Of a stretch of 64,000 bases of DNA, positions 35,932 to 45,470 are shown one piece after another. A program made the translations under genes and the position numbers. Under the pieces are notes generated by a model. It was given only the letters and a program-made list of their open reading frames with translations, searched no databases and was not told where the DNA came from. Positions within the stretch are counted from its first letter, which is position 1, and each line of letters starts with the position of its first letter. Source of the stretch: Sphagnum compactum (Eukaryota; Bryophyta; Sphagnopsida; Sphagnales); contig OZ234501.1 in NCBI GenBank assembly GCA_965153455.1, positions 1,426,001-1,490,000 on the forward strand. The letters run 5' to 3'.

Positions 35932-36161
35932 TGTTATGGACCGACTACAAACAAGTGGAGAATTACAAGACAAGACAAACTTTATTGATCCATCAACTAG
36001 TGTTGATCTGCTGAAGGGTTGTTCTCCAAACTATCTCCTTTTATAACCCTGAACCATACTAGTCCCAAAATATCCTAGACCATGATATTGCCAAAAGTAT
36101 CCCAAAATATCCTAGGCCATGACATTGCCAAAAGTATTCCAAAATATCCTAGGCCATGACA
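35932..36161 (-). repeat. 5' LTR of the chromovirus
   Basis: 230 bp, same limits as 30149-30378. The four differences between the LTRs are all transitions. On the plus strand it is followed by the right-hand duplication ATAAG (36162-36166). Confidence 0.95.
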
Positions 36162-36450
36162 ATAAGCTAGTATAATTGATGAAAGAGGATAAATACCCTT
36201 AATGAGTTTCATTTGGGCATCTTATGTGACAAGTTGCATAGAGCCACACTATTTTATCACAACATTTCACTAGTTTGATTCTTTAAACAATCCTCTTATT
36301 CAGTGTTGGAAAGTATCTCCATTGTAGGTACCTTTGCCATCTCTTGAGTTGAGAGGCAATGGGATAGAGATTGCTGTCGGACGGTCACATTACAACAGAT
36401 CAAGTTGTTTATTGTTTTTATGTAAACCTTGTTTTAACACATACAAGTAT
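36162..36450 (+). repeat. dispersed ~1-kb repeat, second copy, right part
   Basis: It continues the match to 19371-19660 (ataagctagtataatt, gagtttcatttgg, ttgagaggcaatggg, ttgtttattgtttttatgta). Confidence 0.85.
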
Positions 36451-37980
36451 TATTAGAAAACTTTTGTTGTTTTTCCCCTCTATACAAGGGGCATTGGATT
36501 TTCATTTTTTTTAACCTTCCACTTAACTATTGCCACTCCATGAACTCTTGCCCTAGAGCTTAGAGAAGATGTATGGTTATCAGTCCACTAAGTATGTTTT
36601 TGTTGCCATATCTTTGGTATGAAAAGTACCAAACAAAAGGTATTCATTTTGGTGACCCGATCATGAGGCAAGGAAATTATGCATAGTACATGCATTTTTT
36701 TGTTTGTTGAAGCCCCTTTAATCCTTGAATTCAATTTTTATTTCTCATTCCCACTTTTGCTTCAACAATACCAATGCAATATTTATTTTCCTTCAATTGA
36801 TGCAATTTAACCCCCCTTTGTGGAATGATGTTGGCAATATTTTTCTTGAGGTTTACGAGGTGTAACAACATCACAACATTTGGAAAAAGAAAACCTAATT
36901 GAATGTAGGTGCATGGGAGGTGTAATGAACGTAAGATGGCATTGTTTTAGTGGTCCATTGAATATGATTGTGGATGCAAGTTCTTGAACATTTTTGTTTT
37001 GTTTTGGTTTATACTAGTTGTAAATTTGTGTTTTTAAAAATGTTACTCGTTAGAACAAAACCTTTGCCAAAAAGGTCTGGTACAGATGTGTATTATCAAA
37101 AAGCTTGTCATGTGCAACAAAAGGACCAAAAGGTATTAACTACAAGGGTTAGTTTCGACCAAATTTTATTTTAGTTCATTATTATATGAATGTAACCAAT
37201 TTTAATTTTTATTGGATGTTTCAAAAAGGACCAAAAATAATGTAGGACACTAATAAGCACCATTCATGTGTGCATGTAGAATGAAAATTGCAATTGAAGT
37301 TGGAAAGGAAAGTAAGCTACATCTAATGGATCTAGCTTTCCTAATTGCCAATTAGGTGGGCATGTCAAAGCAAAGGGTAGACGGGCTGATGATTGAACAT
37401 TTAATTTATATTTAATTTAAACTTTTGGACATTTCTTTGAATTGCCTTTGGAATTCAAAGAGATATTGTAAAGACCCACTTCATGCACTTGCAACCATGA
37501 AAATCACCAAAAAGAAACAAGAAATGAGGAAAATATAGGGTCTCAAATTAAAGAGGTCAATGTTGGTGATGTGTTAAAACAATTTGTGATGTGGAACTTC
37601 AAATCTTTGGACATTATTATGTTGGTTTTGGAGTTGATAGGGTAGTTGATAGGGCTATAAATTGAATGTTTAAAGGTATATAAATTAACTATCCTAAGTT
37701 TTTGAAAGCTTTTAATTAGGTTTGAAAAACTTTAACGCGGATTATGAAAACTAATTTGAATATCCCATAGATATTGTTTGATATATATATTTGAGATTCT
37801 AAAACACTGGTCAAGTATTTTTTAAATCCATTTGATATCTTTTTTGCATGTTTGAAATGGGTTTTCTTTAAAAAATACTAAAGAGGTAGTTCACTTCCCA
37901 AAGCTTATTTTGAGTATGACTTACACCCTTTCTTGTTGTGGAGAAGTAATTGAAAAGACTGGCACCTGTTTGTTGCCTCT
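36451..37980. other. AT-rich gene-free stretch
   Basis: No domain-bearing frame was seen. It leads into the GC-richer region upstream of the kinase gene. Confidence 0.35.
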
Positions 37981-39240
37981 CTAAGATCTCTGACAAACAC
38001 TGTATGTTTGTAGTCCAGGGTTTCATGCTTTGTCCAAGAACAGATGCTCGGAAAAAGTCTTAGATTCTTTCTTCATCGCTTCAGCAAATCCTTCTTTCTG
38101 CGGATTGATTTCGACAAGAGAAGAAGAATAAGAGCTTCTTTGCAGATGTTCAGAGGTCAAGAAGAATAAGAAGAAGAAGAAGAGGTAATACTATGCGCAT
38201 TCCGTCGTCCTCTTCGTGGTTGCTACAGGTAGGGTTCCAGTCCCTCCCTCGCGGGGAGTGAGTAGCTTACGCATTTCCAAACTCCCCTGCCTTTCCGGTT
38301 TCTTTTTGCGGGAAAAAAACTACTGTTGTTGTTACGATTCGGTCGCATCCGCGAACGGTGAGCAGCAACTGCCGGACACAAAACGATCCTTGAGGGAGGG
38401 ACCGCCGTGCTGCTCTTTTTGATCAGTTTTCCAAAGGCTCCGTGAACCACCAGCAGGAGCAGCAGAGTCGAAAACCAGGTCTTGTTTCTTCTTCTTCTTT
38501 GTTTCTACTTCTTCGTCTTCTATCACAAGACTAGTTGCGGCCGACGCTGCTATTGCCCCGTTGCCTTCTATTGCACCCCCGTCGATTGCATACTTTTCTC
38601 CTTCTCGTGATGCCAAGGCCTCCTCCCCCTTCCTGCCTTCCAGGCTTGAGAAGTTTATAGATAAACAAAAAGCCGAGCGAAGAGTTGAAGGAGAAGAAAC
38701 AAACGGCGTCAGACGCTTCTCCGAGGCTTCAGGAAGAAGAAGAAAACACCAAGTTTTTCTGGCCGAGTACGTCCTGCCGAGGATTAGGGTTGTGGGATTG
38801 CTGTTTTGTTTTGTTTGCTTTTTTCTTTGTCTCGGTTGGCAAGAGTCAGGTTGAAACAATCTTCTGCTGCTGCTGAGATAGTTTGTTACCTGTTCTCTTT
38901 TGCAGTGCTCCTGCAGTAGCAGCATTTCTTTCTTGACGGGTGTCAGGTGTGAGCGCTTTGTTGTTGGAGCAGCAAAGAAAGCTTTGGAGGAGACAGGGGT
39001 TGTGTTGCATTGTGCAGACCGAGTTGCACAAGGTATCTTTCTGCCATCACCACCACCAACAACGTCATGTAGTTGAAATTGAATGCAAAAGCACATCATG
39101 TGCATCATGTGCTTTTGCTTTGCTTTGCGCTGGTTTTTTTCCAGCCCTTGCAATTGTTCTGTGTTTTTTTGGTTTTGTATATGAGTATGTTGATGTTGCT
39201 TTGTGAGTTATGGTTATGGTTATGTACCTTTGCTGGCAGG
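37981..39240 (+). promoter_or_regulatory. probable promoter and 5' leader of the REase-kinase gene, with a leader intron
   Basis: GC and CpG rise sharply here, with CTT/GAA-rich tracts typical of plant leaders. A donor-like CAG|GTGTGAG at 38947 and an acceptor TTTGCTGGCAG ending at 39239, one base before the start codon, suggest a leader intron of about 290 bases. ORFs on both strands here are compositional and lack homology. The transcription start is not determined. Confidence 0.45.
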
Positions 39241-40863
39241 ATGACAACCATCCTGGAGGTGCAAGACGGGATACTGAAAGTGCAGGGGGAGTTGGAAGAG
39301 CTTAGGAAGCGCTTGCAAGAGGAGATGCCTGAGGCTGAGAGGGCACGCTTGTGGAACAGGGAAGATCATTTGATGAAGAAGGAAGAACAGCTGCTAGAAC
39401 TTTTGCTGCGAGAGAAGGAGCTCCTGCTCATCCAATCTGGACAAAATAGCACTGCCTTGCTGCAGGATCGCTCTGGAGAATGGATCAAGCATATGCTGAT
39501 GCCAGGGCTAACCACACTCCCACAACATGACTATGACCTTGCAATTGCATTGTTTCCTGAGAAGCATGGAAAGCTTCCTGTACTTAGGAGGACGTATCAT
39601 GAGAGGTTGATGCAGAATCCTGATGTGACAGAGAGCTTTCTGATCGAAGCAGATGATTCGTCTTTACCTTATAGGTTGACATTCGCTCTGACAGTCTCTT
39701 TCGGCCCTGTAGTGTCAGAGATGGATGTATCAGGTTTCGTGGGACTCTTCCTGCGGCAGATCTTTGGACTGTGCAGGTCCTATAGCCCGTCTAAATTCAC
39801 CTACCAGTTCTTTTCCAATTGTAATGAAAGGACAGCTGGTAGTCGTTCCAGCTCTACGAAAGAAAGGTCAAGACCTGATACCCTTCTTACCGCATCTGGA
39901 TGCACCTTCCTTATTGGTGAAGACAAGCTTTCCAGCCTTCCTGATGCTGAAGCTGATCTTACAGCAAAGGTGAGACCACTTTCCACCATGTTTTACGGAG
40001 AGTTACAATTCATTCTGGGGTACATAGCGGCAGGCTCAGCATTCCAGTGGCTTTCCATTGGCAAGAGTGGCGTGGTGACAAGAGTTGGTCCAACGCTTGA
40101 CCTGTCAACTGATGTTGATCGCTGCCAGTATCTGCTAAGCATTGGCTACGCATATCAGTTAATTAAGAAAATGATAGACTCAGTCCCGCAGGTACCAGGC
40201 CGCCATGCTATGTTCACTGAGGATATTGTAGGAGACAGGACACTATGTTTCTTCCCTGATAGGGTTAAGAAGTCCATCAAGAACTTTGACAGTTTTTGTA
40301 GGGAAATGATGACTGGATTGGATGTGATACTGCGGGCTTACAAAGCTGGAGAAAGATGTCCCTCCCTTCCACAATTAATGGGCAAAAAATCAGACAACTA
40401 CATAAGTCGCACAGGAACCTACACAGTCGAGATAAGTCCTCTTGGACACGCACCCATTTTGAGGTCTGAGCAAAGTATCAGGACGATGGCGAAGAATGTG
40501 TGTGAAGCACTGTCTGTCCTCCATGAGGCAGGCCTCGTTCACAGGGATGTCCGACTCCCTAATGTTGTGCAGGTATCACAGGAGCAGTTCATGCTAATTG
40601 ACCTGGAAACAGTAGCAGCTTATCCTTTCCGATTGCCAGAAGGATTTCAGTATTTCAGAGAGTGGAGCATTGAGATGTTGGAGGGCAACTCGTACACGCC
40701 CATGTCGGATATGTATCAGCTTGGCAGACTTCTGGAAAAGGATGTGCATTGGATGCCTGAGATTTCAGAATCTGCTCTGCAGTTTATCAGGAAGCTTAGA
40801 TCTAAGGAATGCACTGCATTGATGGCATTGAGTGATCCTTGGCTGTCAGATCCTGTTCTGTAG
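39241..40863 (+). CDS. Crinkler-type protein: coiled coil, PD-(D/E)XK-like motif, atypical kinase
   Basis: 540 codons, single exon. Residues ~5-65 form a charged coiled coil (ELEELRKRLQEEMPEAERAR). Residues 211-229 read RPD-x13-EDK, the D...ExK pattern of restriction-endonuclease-fold nucleases. Residues ~250-270 (YGELQFILGYIAAGSAFQW) match the linker helix of the family. From ~340 on there is a kinase-like domain: a hinge-like EISPLG near 397-402, catalytic loop HRDVRLPN (434-441, D436, N441), DLE in place of DFG (454-456) and SDMYQLGRLL. This architecture is known from Crinkler proteins of oomycetes, fungi and some plants, where REase and kinase domains are joined. Substrate and role are unknown; a nuclear defence or element-derived conflict function is inferred. 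The start follows a splice acceptor. The frame is intact. A Penelope-like element lies 64 bases past the stop. Confidence 0.8.
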   Translation: MTTILEVQDGILKVQGELEELRKRLQEEMPEAERARLWNREDHLMKKEEQLLELLLREKELLLIQSGQNSTALLQDRSGEWIKHMLMPGLTTLPQHDYDLAIALFPEKHGKLPVLRRTYHERLMQNPDVTESFLIEADDSSLPYRLTFALTVSFGPVVSEMDVSGFVGLFLRQIFGLCRSYSPSKFTYQFFSNCNERTAGSRSSSTKERSRPDTLLTASGCTFLIGEDKLSSLPDAEADLTAKVRPLSTMFYGELQFILGYIAAGSAFQWLSIGKSGVVTRVGPTLDLSTDVDRCQYLLSIGYAYQLIKKMIDSVPQVPGRHAMFTEDIVGDRTLCFFPDRVKKSIKNFDSFCREMMTGLDVILRAYKAGERCPSLPQLMGKKSDNYISRTGTYTVEISPLGHAPILRSEQSIRTMAKNVCEALSVLHEAGLVHRDVRLPNVVQVSQEQFMLIDLETVAAYPFRLPEGFQYFREWSIEMLEGNSYTPMSDMYQLGRLLEKDVHWMPEISESALQFIRKLRSKECTALMALSDPWLSDPVL

Positions 40864-40911
40864 GTGAGATACCTTATGTCCTGGAACTGGTTGGCTACCT
40901 GTGTTTCATGT

Positions 40912-40927
40912 TTCTTAGGATATGGTG
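40912..40927 (+). repeat. left 16-bp target duplication of the Penelope-like element
   Basis: TTCTTAGGATATGGTG is repeated exactly at 42775-42790. It contains the ATG that opens the RT frame. Confidence 0.85.
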
Positions 40928-42343
40928 GGTTTAGGGTTTTGTTGTAACAACTTTGTGTTTGTTTGTAAAAAGTTTTATGTTTCTTCTGTATTCTCTGAGC
41001 TTAATTCTCCTGTTGGTGCTTATGTCATCTCCAATCTTGCCCAATCTGATATTCTGAAATTTCATCTCTCTTTTAATAAGGCTCATAATTTTAAAGGTGT
41101 AAAGTGTGGCCCTCGTCTCCCTTTTCTTTGTGCAGTTTGGAAGTTCCATAAAAATCCAATTAAACCTAGATTTATCTGTGCAGCCAGCTCTAGTTCTCTA
41201 ACTGATATTTCTAAGTGGCTGTGTTCTTTCTTCAAAGCTATGTTTCCTACGGTCAATGACCTTTGGGTGTCTAAGCTCAAACAAGCAGATGTTCCTTGTG
41301 ATAGTAGTTGGATTCTCAATGACTCTACAGGAGTGGTGGAGGTAATAAATAATCTTAATCGTTCGAGATCTCAAATTGATAAAGCTTCCCCACTTCTGTT
41401 GCAGTCTTTTGATTTCTCAACTCTATACACTAAAATTGACTTAGTGGATCTTAAAGCTCGTATGAGAGTTCTGATAAATAAAGTGTTTAATCGGATGTTG
41501 AAACTTCATCGTTTTAAGTTTGTGATGGTTCAAAAAACAGCTTTGAACTTTAGGTTTTTGTGGCTGAAAAATAAAGCAGAGGTCAATTTGTTTGAAAATC
41601 TTCATAGCTTCAAAGTTGCAGAGGCTTCAGATTTGATCTCTTGGTTGGATTTCTTATTAGACAATTTGTTTCTTTGTTTTGGTCAAGGTGTTTATAGACA
41701 GTGCATTGGTATCCCTATGGGTACAAATTGTGCAGTCTATTTGGCAAATTTCTATCTCTTCACTTATGAGTTTGATTTCATTAAGCGTCTCTTGAAGAGT
41801 AACACATGTCCTGTTGTGCTTCATAGTTTGTCCTTGGTTCGTAGGTTTGTGGATGATCTTTTTGTTCCTGATTTTCCAGATTTGGAGAACTTCATGTACC
41901 TTAACCAAGACTCTTTTGGCGGCGGCATATACCCAAAAACCTCTTGCGAGTTGAATTGTACATCTAAAGGCTTCTCTTGTAATTTCTTGGATTTAACTGT
42001 GAGTCAAAGTCCTCAAGGTTTATCCTGTGACATTTTTGACAAACGCTCTCAACCAGAGTATGCAGGTATTGATATGATTAGAATGCCGCATGTTCATTCC
42101 AATATATCAATGACTGCGAAGCTGGGGGTTATCAATAGTCAATTTTACACGTTCTTGAGACTTTGTAGTTGTAAGAAGTTTTTTGTCTTCCAGATGGTCA
42201 ATCTTATTACCTTTCTGAAGGCAAAAGGCTACCCTTTTAAAGTTCTTCTAAAGAGAACTAGAGGGTTGGTTCTTAATGAAAAATTCCTGTTTGGAATTTC
42301 AGCTTTTGGCATTTTCAGAATGATTTTGCTTCGGGTCAGGTAA
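40922..42343 (+). CDS. Penelope-type reverse transcriptase, 473 codons, open
   Basis: RT motifs appear in order: LPFLCAVWKFHKNPIKPRFI with ASSSSLTDISKWL, the conserved N-terminal blocks of Penelope RTs; FDFSTLYTKI (D164), the first catalytic Asp block; GIPMGTNCA (263-271), the family's signature loop; RRFVDDLF (D311, D312), the catalytic pair; and CSCKKFFVFQMVNLITFL with KGYPFKVLLKRTRG at the end. No stop interrupts 473 codons. The first two codons (ATG GTG) come from the target-site duplication, so the natural start is missing or was elsewhere. It could still make RT if transcribed from the upstream gene, but that is inference. Confidence 0.88.
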   Translation: MVGLGFCCNNFVFVCKKFYVSSVFSELNSPVGAYVISNLAQSDILKFHLSFNKAHNFKGVKCGPRLPFLCAVWKFHKNPIKPRFICAASSSSLTDISKWLCSFFKAMFPTVNDLWVSKLKQADVPCDSSWILNDSTGVVEVINNLNRSRSQIDKASPLLLQSFDFSTLYTKIDLVDLKARMRVLINKVFNRMLKLHRFKFVMVQKTALNFRFLWLKNKAEVNLFENLHSFKVAEASDLISWLDFLLDNLFLCFGQGVYRQCIGIPMGTNCAVYLANFYLFTYEFDFIKRLLKSNTCPVVLHSLSLVRRFVDDLFVPDFPDLENFMYLNQDSFGGGIYPKTSCELNCTSKGFSCNFLDLTVSQSPQGLSCDIFDKRSQPEYAGIDMIRMPHVHSNISMTAKLGVINSQFYTFLRLCSCKKFFVFQMVNLITFLKAKGYPFKVLLKRTRGLVLNEKFLFGISAFGIFRMILLRVR

Positions 42344-42774
42344 GTGGGGAGCTTCATGTAAGCTCACTTGTTCTTTGTCTTTTTCTGTCTTTCTTTGTTT
42401 CTTTGTCTGGTCTTCGTTGTGGGGTCTGTTGCTAGCCAGTAGTATGGCTGAGTCTTCCCGTTGCTTCCGGAATTGCAGTAGAAACTCAGTTCGCAGGTTG
42501 GTGCTTGTCACTGTCCTTTACCCACTGTAGGGAGCTGATGAAGTTAGTGGGGAAGATGTGATAGCTATGTCACTATCATACATGCTACTGTTGATGGTCC
42601 CTGAACACGTGTGAGACTAGCACTTTCGTTCATACCGCTGTGTGTTTTTCGTGTTTTGTTTTGTTTTGTGTCTTCCCTTGTCTGGTTTTTTCTGTGGCTT
42701 CCTGAAGAAGTGTTAACCTTGCTGTTTTCTTCTTTATCATGAGAATGGAGATTTCTCTATTCTTATGAAAGATA
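40928..42774 (+). mobile_element. Penelope-like retroelement insertion, 1847 bp, probably 5'-truncated
   Basis: A perfect 16-bp direct repeat bounds the element, and this length suits Penelope-like elements, which leave duplications of variable size. It encodes a Penelope-type RT and has a 430-base 3' region ending in a direct junction with the duplication. No GIY-YIG endonuclease is encoded, and the RT frame enters from host DNA on the left, so the 5' part is probably missing. It sits in the presumed 3' untranslated region of the REase-kinase gene, same strand. Confidence 0.8.
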
Positions 42775-42790
42775 TTCTTAGGATATGGTG
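42775..42790 (+). repeat. right 16-bp target duplication of the Penelope-like element
   Basis: Exact copy of 40912-40927, after which the host sequence resumes (attggatttgtgatgcc). Confidence 0.85.
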
Positions 42791-42911
42791 ATTGGATTTG
42801 TGATGCCATTGCTAATTGGGCAGGGACACTTGAAGGAGAGGAATTAGGATATGGTGATTAGATTTGTGATGCCATTGCTAATTGGGTAGGGACTGTTGAA
42901 GGAGAGGAAGT
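42779..42911. repeat. two tandem ~67-bp copies
   Basis: ttaggatatggtgatt.gatttgtgatgccattgctaattggg.aggga..ttgaaggagagga occurs at 42779 and 42846. The start of the unit overlaps the right target duplication, so the insertion hit the first unit of an existing tandem pair. Confidence 0.85.
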
Positions 42912-43554
42912 GCAAAGACCAACCTGATGTTTGGAGCATTTAAAATCATTTCTTAGGTGGCAGTAAGGAGAGATAGGAACAGGGGATGTGAAACAACTGT
43001 AGCTTTGGAGCATCTCTCTCTCTCTCTCTCCCCCCCGCCTAAGAGGAAGGATGATCAACTAATTGTTTGATTTGTCATGACTTGCAAAATGTGCATATAT
43101 TATCCTTGTTCAAGTTCAGCTTTGAGCTGTTGTGGAAGAATCAGCTTAAGGGCATTTCTTTAAACCTGGTCCTAATCTTCTTGAAACAGGTGAAAACTAG
43201 TGCAGGACAAGTATGGGAGTTTCTTTGTTTTCATGGTCAATGCTCCATTGAATAATTTGAACTGGTTGTCTTGGATGCATGGTTTAAGTTAGCTCTTTCA
43301 TGACAGAGAAAAGTCTGTTGTGTTGATGGGGGCATCTGAAGTTCTGCTGAACAACTCAAAACCAGCTCTTCACTATTCGCCAAAGAAATTGTGCTTCTGT
43401 CATTCTCATATCACAGAACAAGGACTTTTAGCTGGTTTGTGGGCAACACTTGCAGTTGTTCTGTAGTATATAACTCTCACCCTATCAAGGAAGAACTGTA
43501 GCGGACCTGGTGTGGTGGAGATAGTTGTCAAGGCATTTGGAACACTTCAGAACA
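42912..43554. other. non-coding stretch, (CT)n run at 43013-43031
   Basis: No genes were recognised. It may include the end of the kinase gene transcript, but no polyadenylation signal can be singled out. Confidence 0.3.
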
Positions 43555-43910
43555 CTTCAAAATGGGGGGGGTAGGTCATCTCCAAATATCAAAAAACAAA
43601 GTGCAATCAGGTCAAAATGCCCATGAAACACAAAAATCCCAAATCTCCGATATCTTGCAAACCTGACACTTTTAACCAAAAATAACTCCACCACTAGCTT
43701 TAAAACACATGAAAATGGGGGGGTAGGTCACTTCAAAACTTTCAACATGTATCATAATTAACCCTTTATGCCTTCATCTATTCGGCCCCCCTAAAATTTC
43801 ACACCCCACATATCTTTCAAATGGTGATACTCTAGAAGAATTTTATTGCACCATTGGATTCAGAACCCTCAAAAATGGGGGGGTAGGTCACCTCAAAACC
43901 CCAAAACAAA
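43555..43910 (+). repeat. three ~155-bp tandem units headed by AATGGGGGGGTAGGTCA
   Basis: The heading phrase occurs at about 43559, 43711 and 43871 (spacing 152 and 160). Each is followed by c.tc.aaa.. and a purine/A-rich body. The bodies are diverged. Confidence 0.7.
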
Positions 43911-43940
43911 AACCCAATTTTGGTGGGAACACCCATGTAA

Positions 43941-43964
43941 CCCTAAACCCTAAACACTAAACCC
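43941..43964 (-). repeat. interstitial telomere-like repeat
   Basis: Plus CCCTAAA CCCTAAA CACTAAA CCC gives three Arabidopsis-type telomere units, one with a mismatch. It marks the edge of the C/T-rich repeat field that follows. Confidence 0.7.
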
Positions 43965-44890
43965 TTTTGACTCTCGCTTTACCGCGCTTTACCGCGCTTC
44001 AACTCCCTTTACGCCGCTCTACCGCGCTTTAACCCTTGTTTGACCCCGCTTCAACTCCCATTACGCCGTTTTACCGCGCTTTAATCACCGCTTAACCCCG
44101 TTTCAATTCCCCTTACCCCGCTTTACCGCGCTTTACTCCCGCTTTGCCGCACTTCCATTCCCATTTTGTTGCTTTATTGCGCTTTAATTCCTGCTTCACC
44201 CTGCCTCAACTCCCGTTCCCCCAAATTACTGCACTGTAACTCCCCTTTTACCCCGCCTCACCTCCCCTTCGCCCAAATTATCGCGCTTTGACTCCCGCTT
44301 CAACCCGCCAAAACTCCCATTACCCCACTTCCTTGCGCTTTTGCTCCCGCTTTACCCTGCCTCAACTCCCTAAACCCTGTTTTGCCTCGCTTTACCGCGC
44401 TTTCACTCCCACTTTACCCCACCTCAACTCCCATAAACCCCAATTACCGCTCTTTATTTCCCGTTTCACCCCGCCTCACCTCTTATTACCTCGCTTCACC
44501 CCTCTTTACCGTGCTGTAACTTGCCGCTTTACCCCCTTTTACCTCGCTTTATCCCCCTTCGCCCTAAATCTTTCTTCCCTACGTTCCTTTACCTCCTCCC
44601 CATCTTGCCGCCCTCGCCCTCGCCCTTCCCCTTTCGCTTGCCCTTTCTCTGCCTCGTTCCGCCACCCCCACACTTTTCGCCCTCTTTATTTCCCCGCTCC
44701 CTTTTCTTCCCCGCTTCTCGCTTCCGCCCGCACCTTAAATCCTCCTCCCTTTTCCTTTCCCTTTAACCTTCGACCCCAACTTTCGCCCCTATCTTCCCCG
44801 CCCTCCCCTCCCTCTATCCTAAACCCCGCTTTTATCCCTCTCCCCCCCTATTTCTTTTTTTCTTCTCTACCTTTTTCCCCTTCGCTTCCC
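43965..44890 (+). repeat. C/T-rich degenerate repeat: CCGCGCTTTA / CAACTCCC units
   Basis: Phrases accgcgcttta, actcccgctt, caactccc and ttaccccgc alternate with a period near 38-40 bases. Almost all purines are confined to short fixed spots, so the strand is strongly pyrimidine-biased. The long plus frame here (44288-44953, Pro/Leu/Ser/Arg) is a by-product of this composition. Confidence 0.75.
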
Positions 44891-45470
44891 TTGCCCACCG
44901 CTTTACAAAAATCGGGTTTGCCGATTCCGTCCTTGCGAATCTGCATATTCTAAATCCGGTGTTGCAAAAATCGGGTTTGCCAAATCGGGCTTTTTCAAAC
45001 CGGGTTTATGAAATCTAGCTTTACGAAATCTGGGTTTATTAAATCTGCCTCATGAAAATTGGGTTTTCTTAATCCGGCTTGGGAAATCCGGCTTAACCAC
45101 GACCGGGTTTGCCAAATCTGCCCTTGCAAAACCCAGTTTTCAAAATCCCACCTTGCGGAAACCGGGTGTCCCAAATTCGGCTTTTCGAAAATTGGTTTGC
45201 GGTATCCACCTCTACGAAATCCGGGTTTGCCCCGTCCGACTTTTTGAAACCCAGTTTTTCAAATCTGCCTTTACGAAACCGGGTTTGCCAAATTCGCCTT
45301 TGGGACCTTCATTTTTTCGAATCCGAGTTTGGGAAAATCGAATTTGTCCGAGTCGGATGTGGCAAATCCGATTTATGTATCCCCCGCTCATCGAAACCTG
45401 CTTTGCCAATATGGGAAATGCAAAACCGGGTTTTCCTATGCTATTTTTTTTTACCGGCTTTGCAAACCTC
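44891..45470 (+). repeat. degenerate repeat of CGGGTTTGCCAAATC-type units, ~17-20 bp
   Basis: aatcgggtttgccaaatcggg, gaaatctgggttta, aaaccgggtttgccaaattcg and similar phrases recur about every 15-20 bases for nearly 600 bases. The change from the previous repeat type is abrupt, at about 44900. Confidence 0.75.

Larger units (their letters stand above)
30149..36161 (-). mobile_element. full-length Ty3/gypsy chromovirus LTR retrotransposon, inactivated
   Basis: It is a 6013-bp element in minus orientation, bounded by two 230-bp LTRs (TG..CA) and flanked on both sides by the 5-bp duplication ATAAG. Internal order on the minus strand is leader, gag with zinc knuckle, protease, RT, RNase H, integrase, chromodomain, then polypurine tract, as in chromoviruses. 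The LTRs differ at only 4 of 230 positions, all transitions, so insertion was fairly recent. Coding sequence is broken by four nonsense codons (34454, 33645, 31110, 30819) and frameshifts near 34105 and 30570. Each nonsense codon fits a C:G to T:A change. No match to a tRNA primer-binding TGG motif is obvious next to the 5' LTR. Confidence 0.95.

Noticed and set aside
38332-39153. 273-codon minus frame upstream of the kinase gene
   Set aside because: It lies in a GC-rich leader region, has no homology or domain, and overlaps short plus frames equally open. It is probably compositional.
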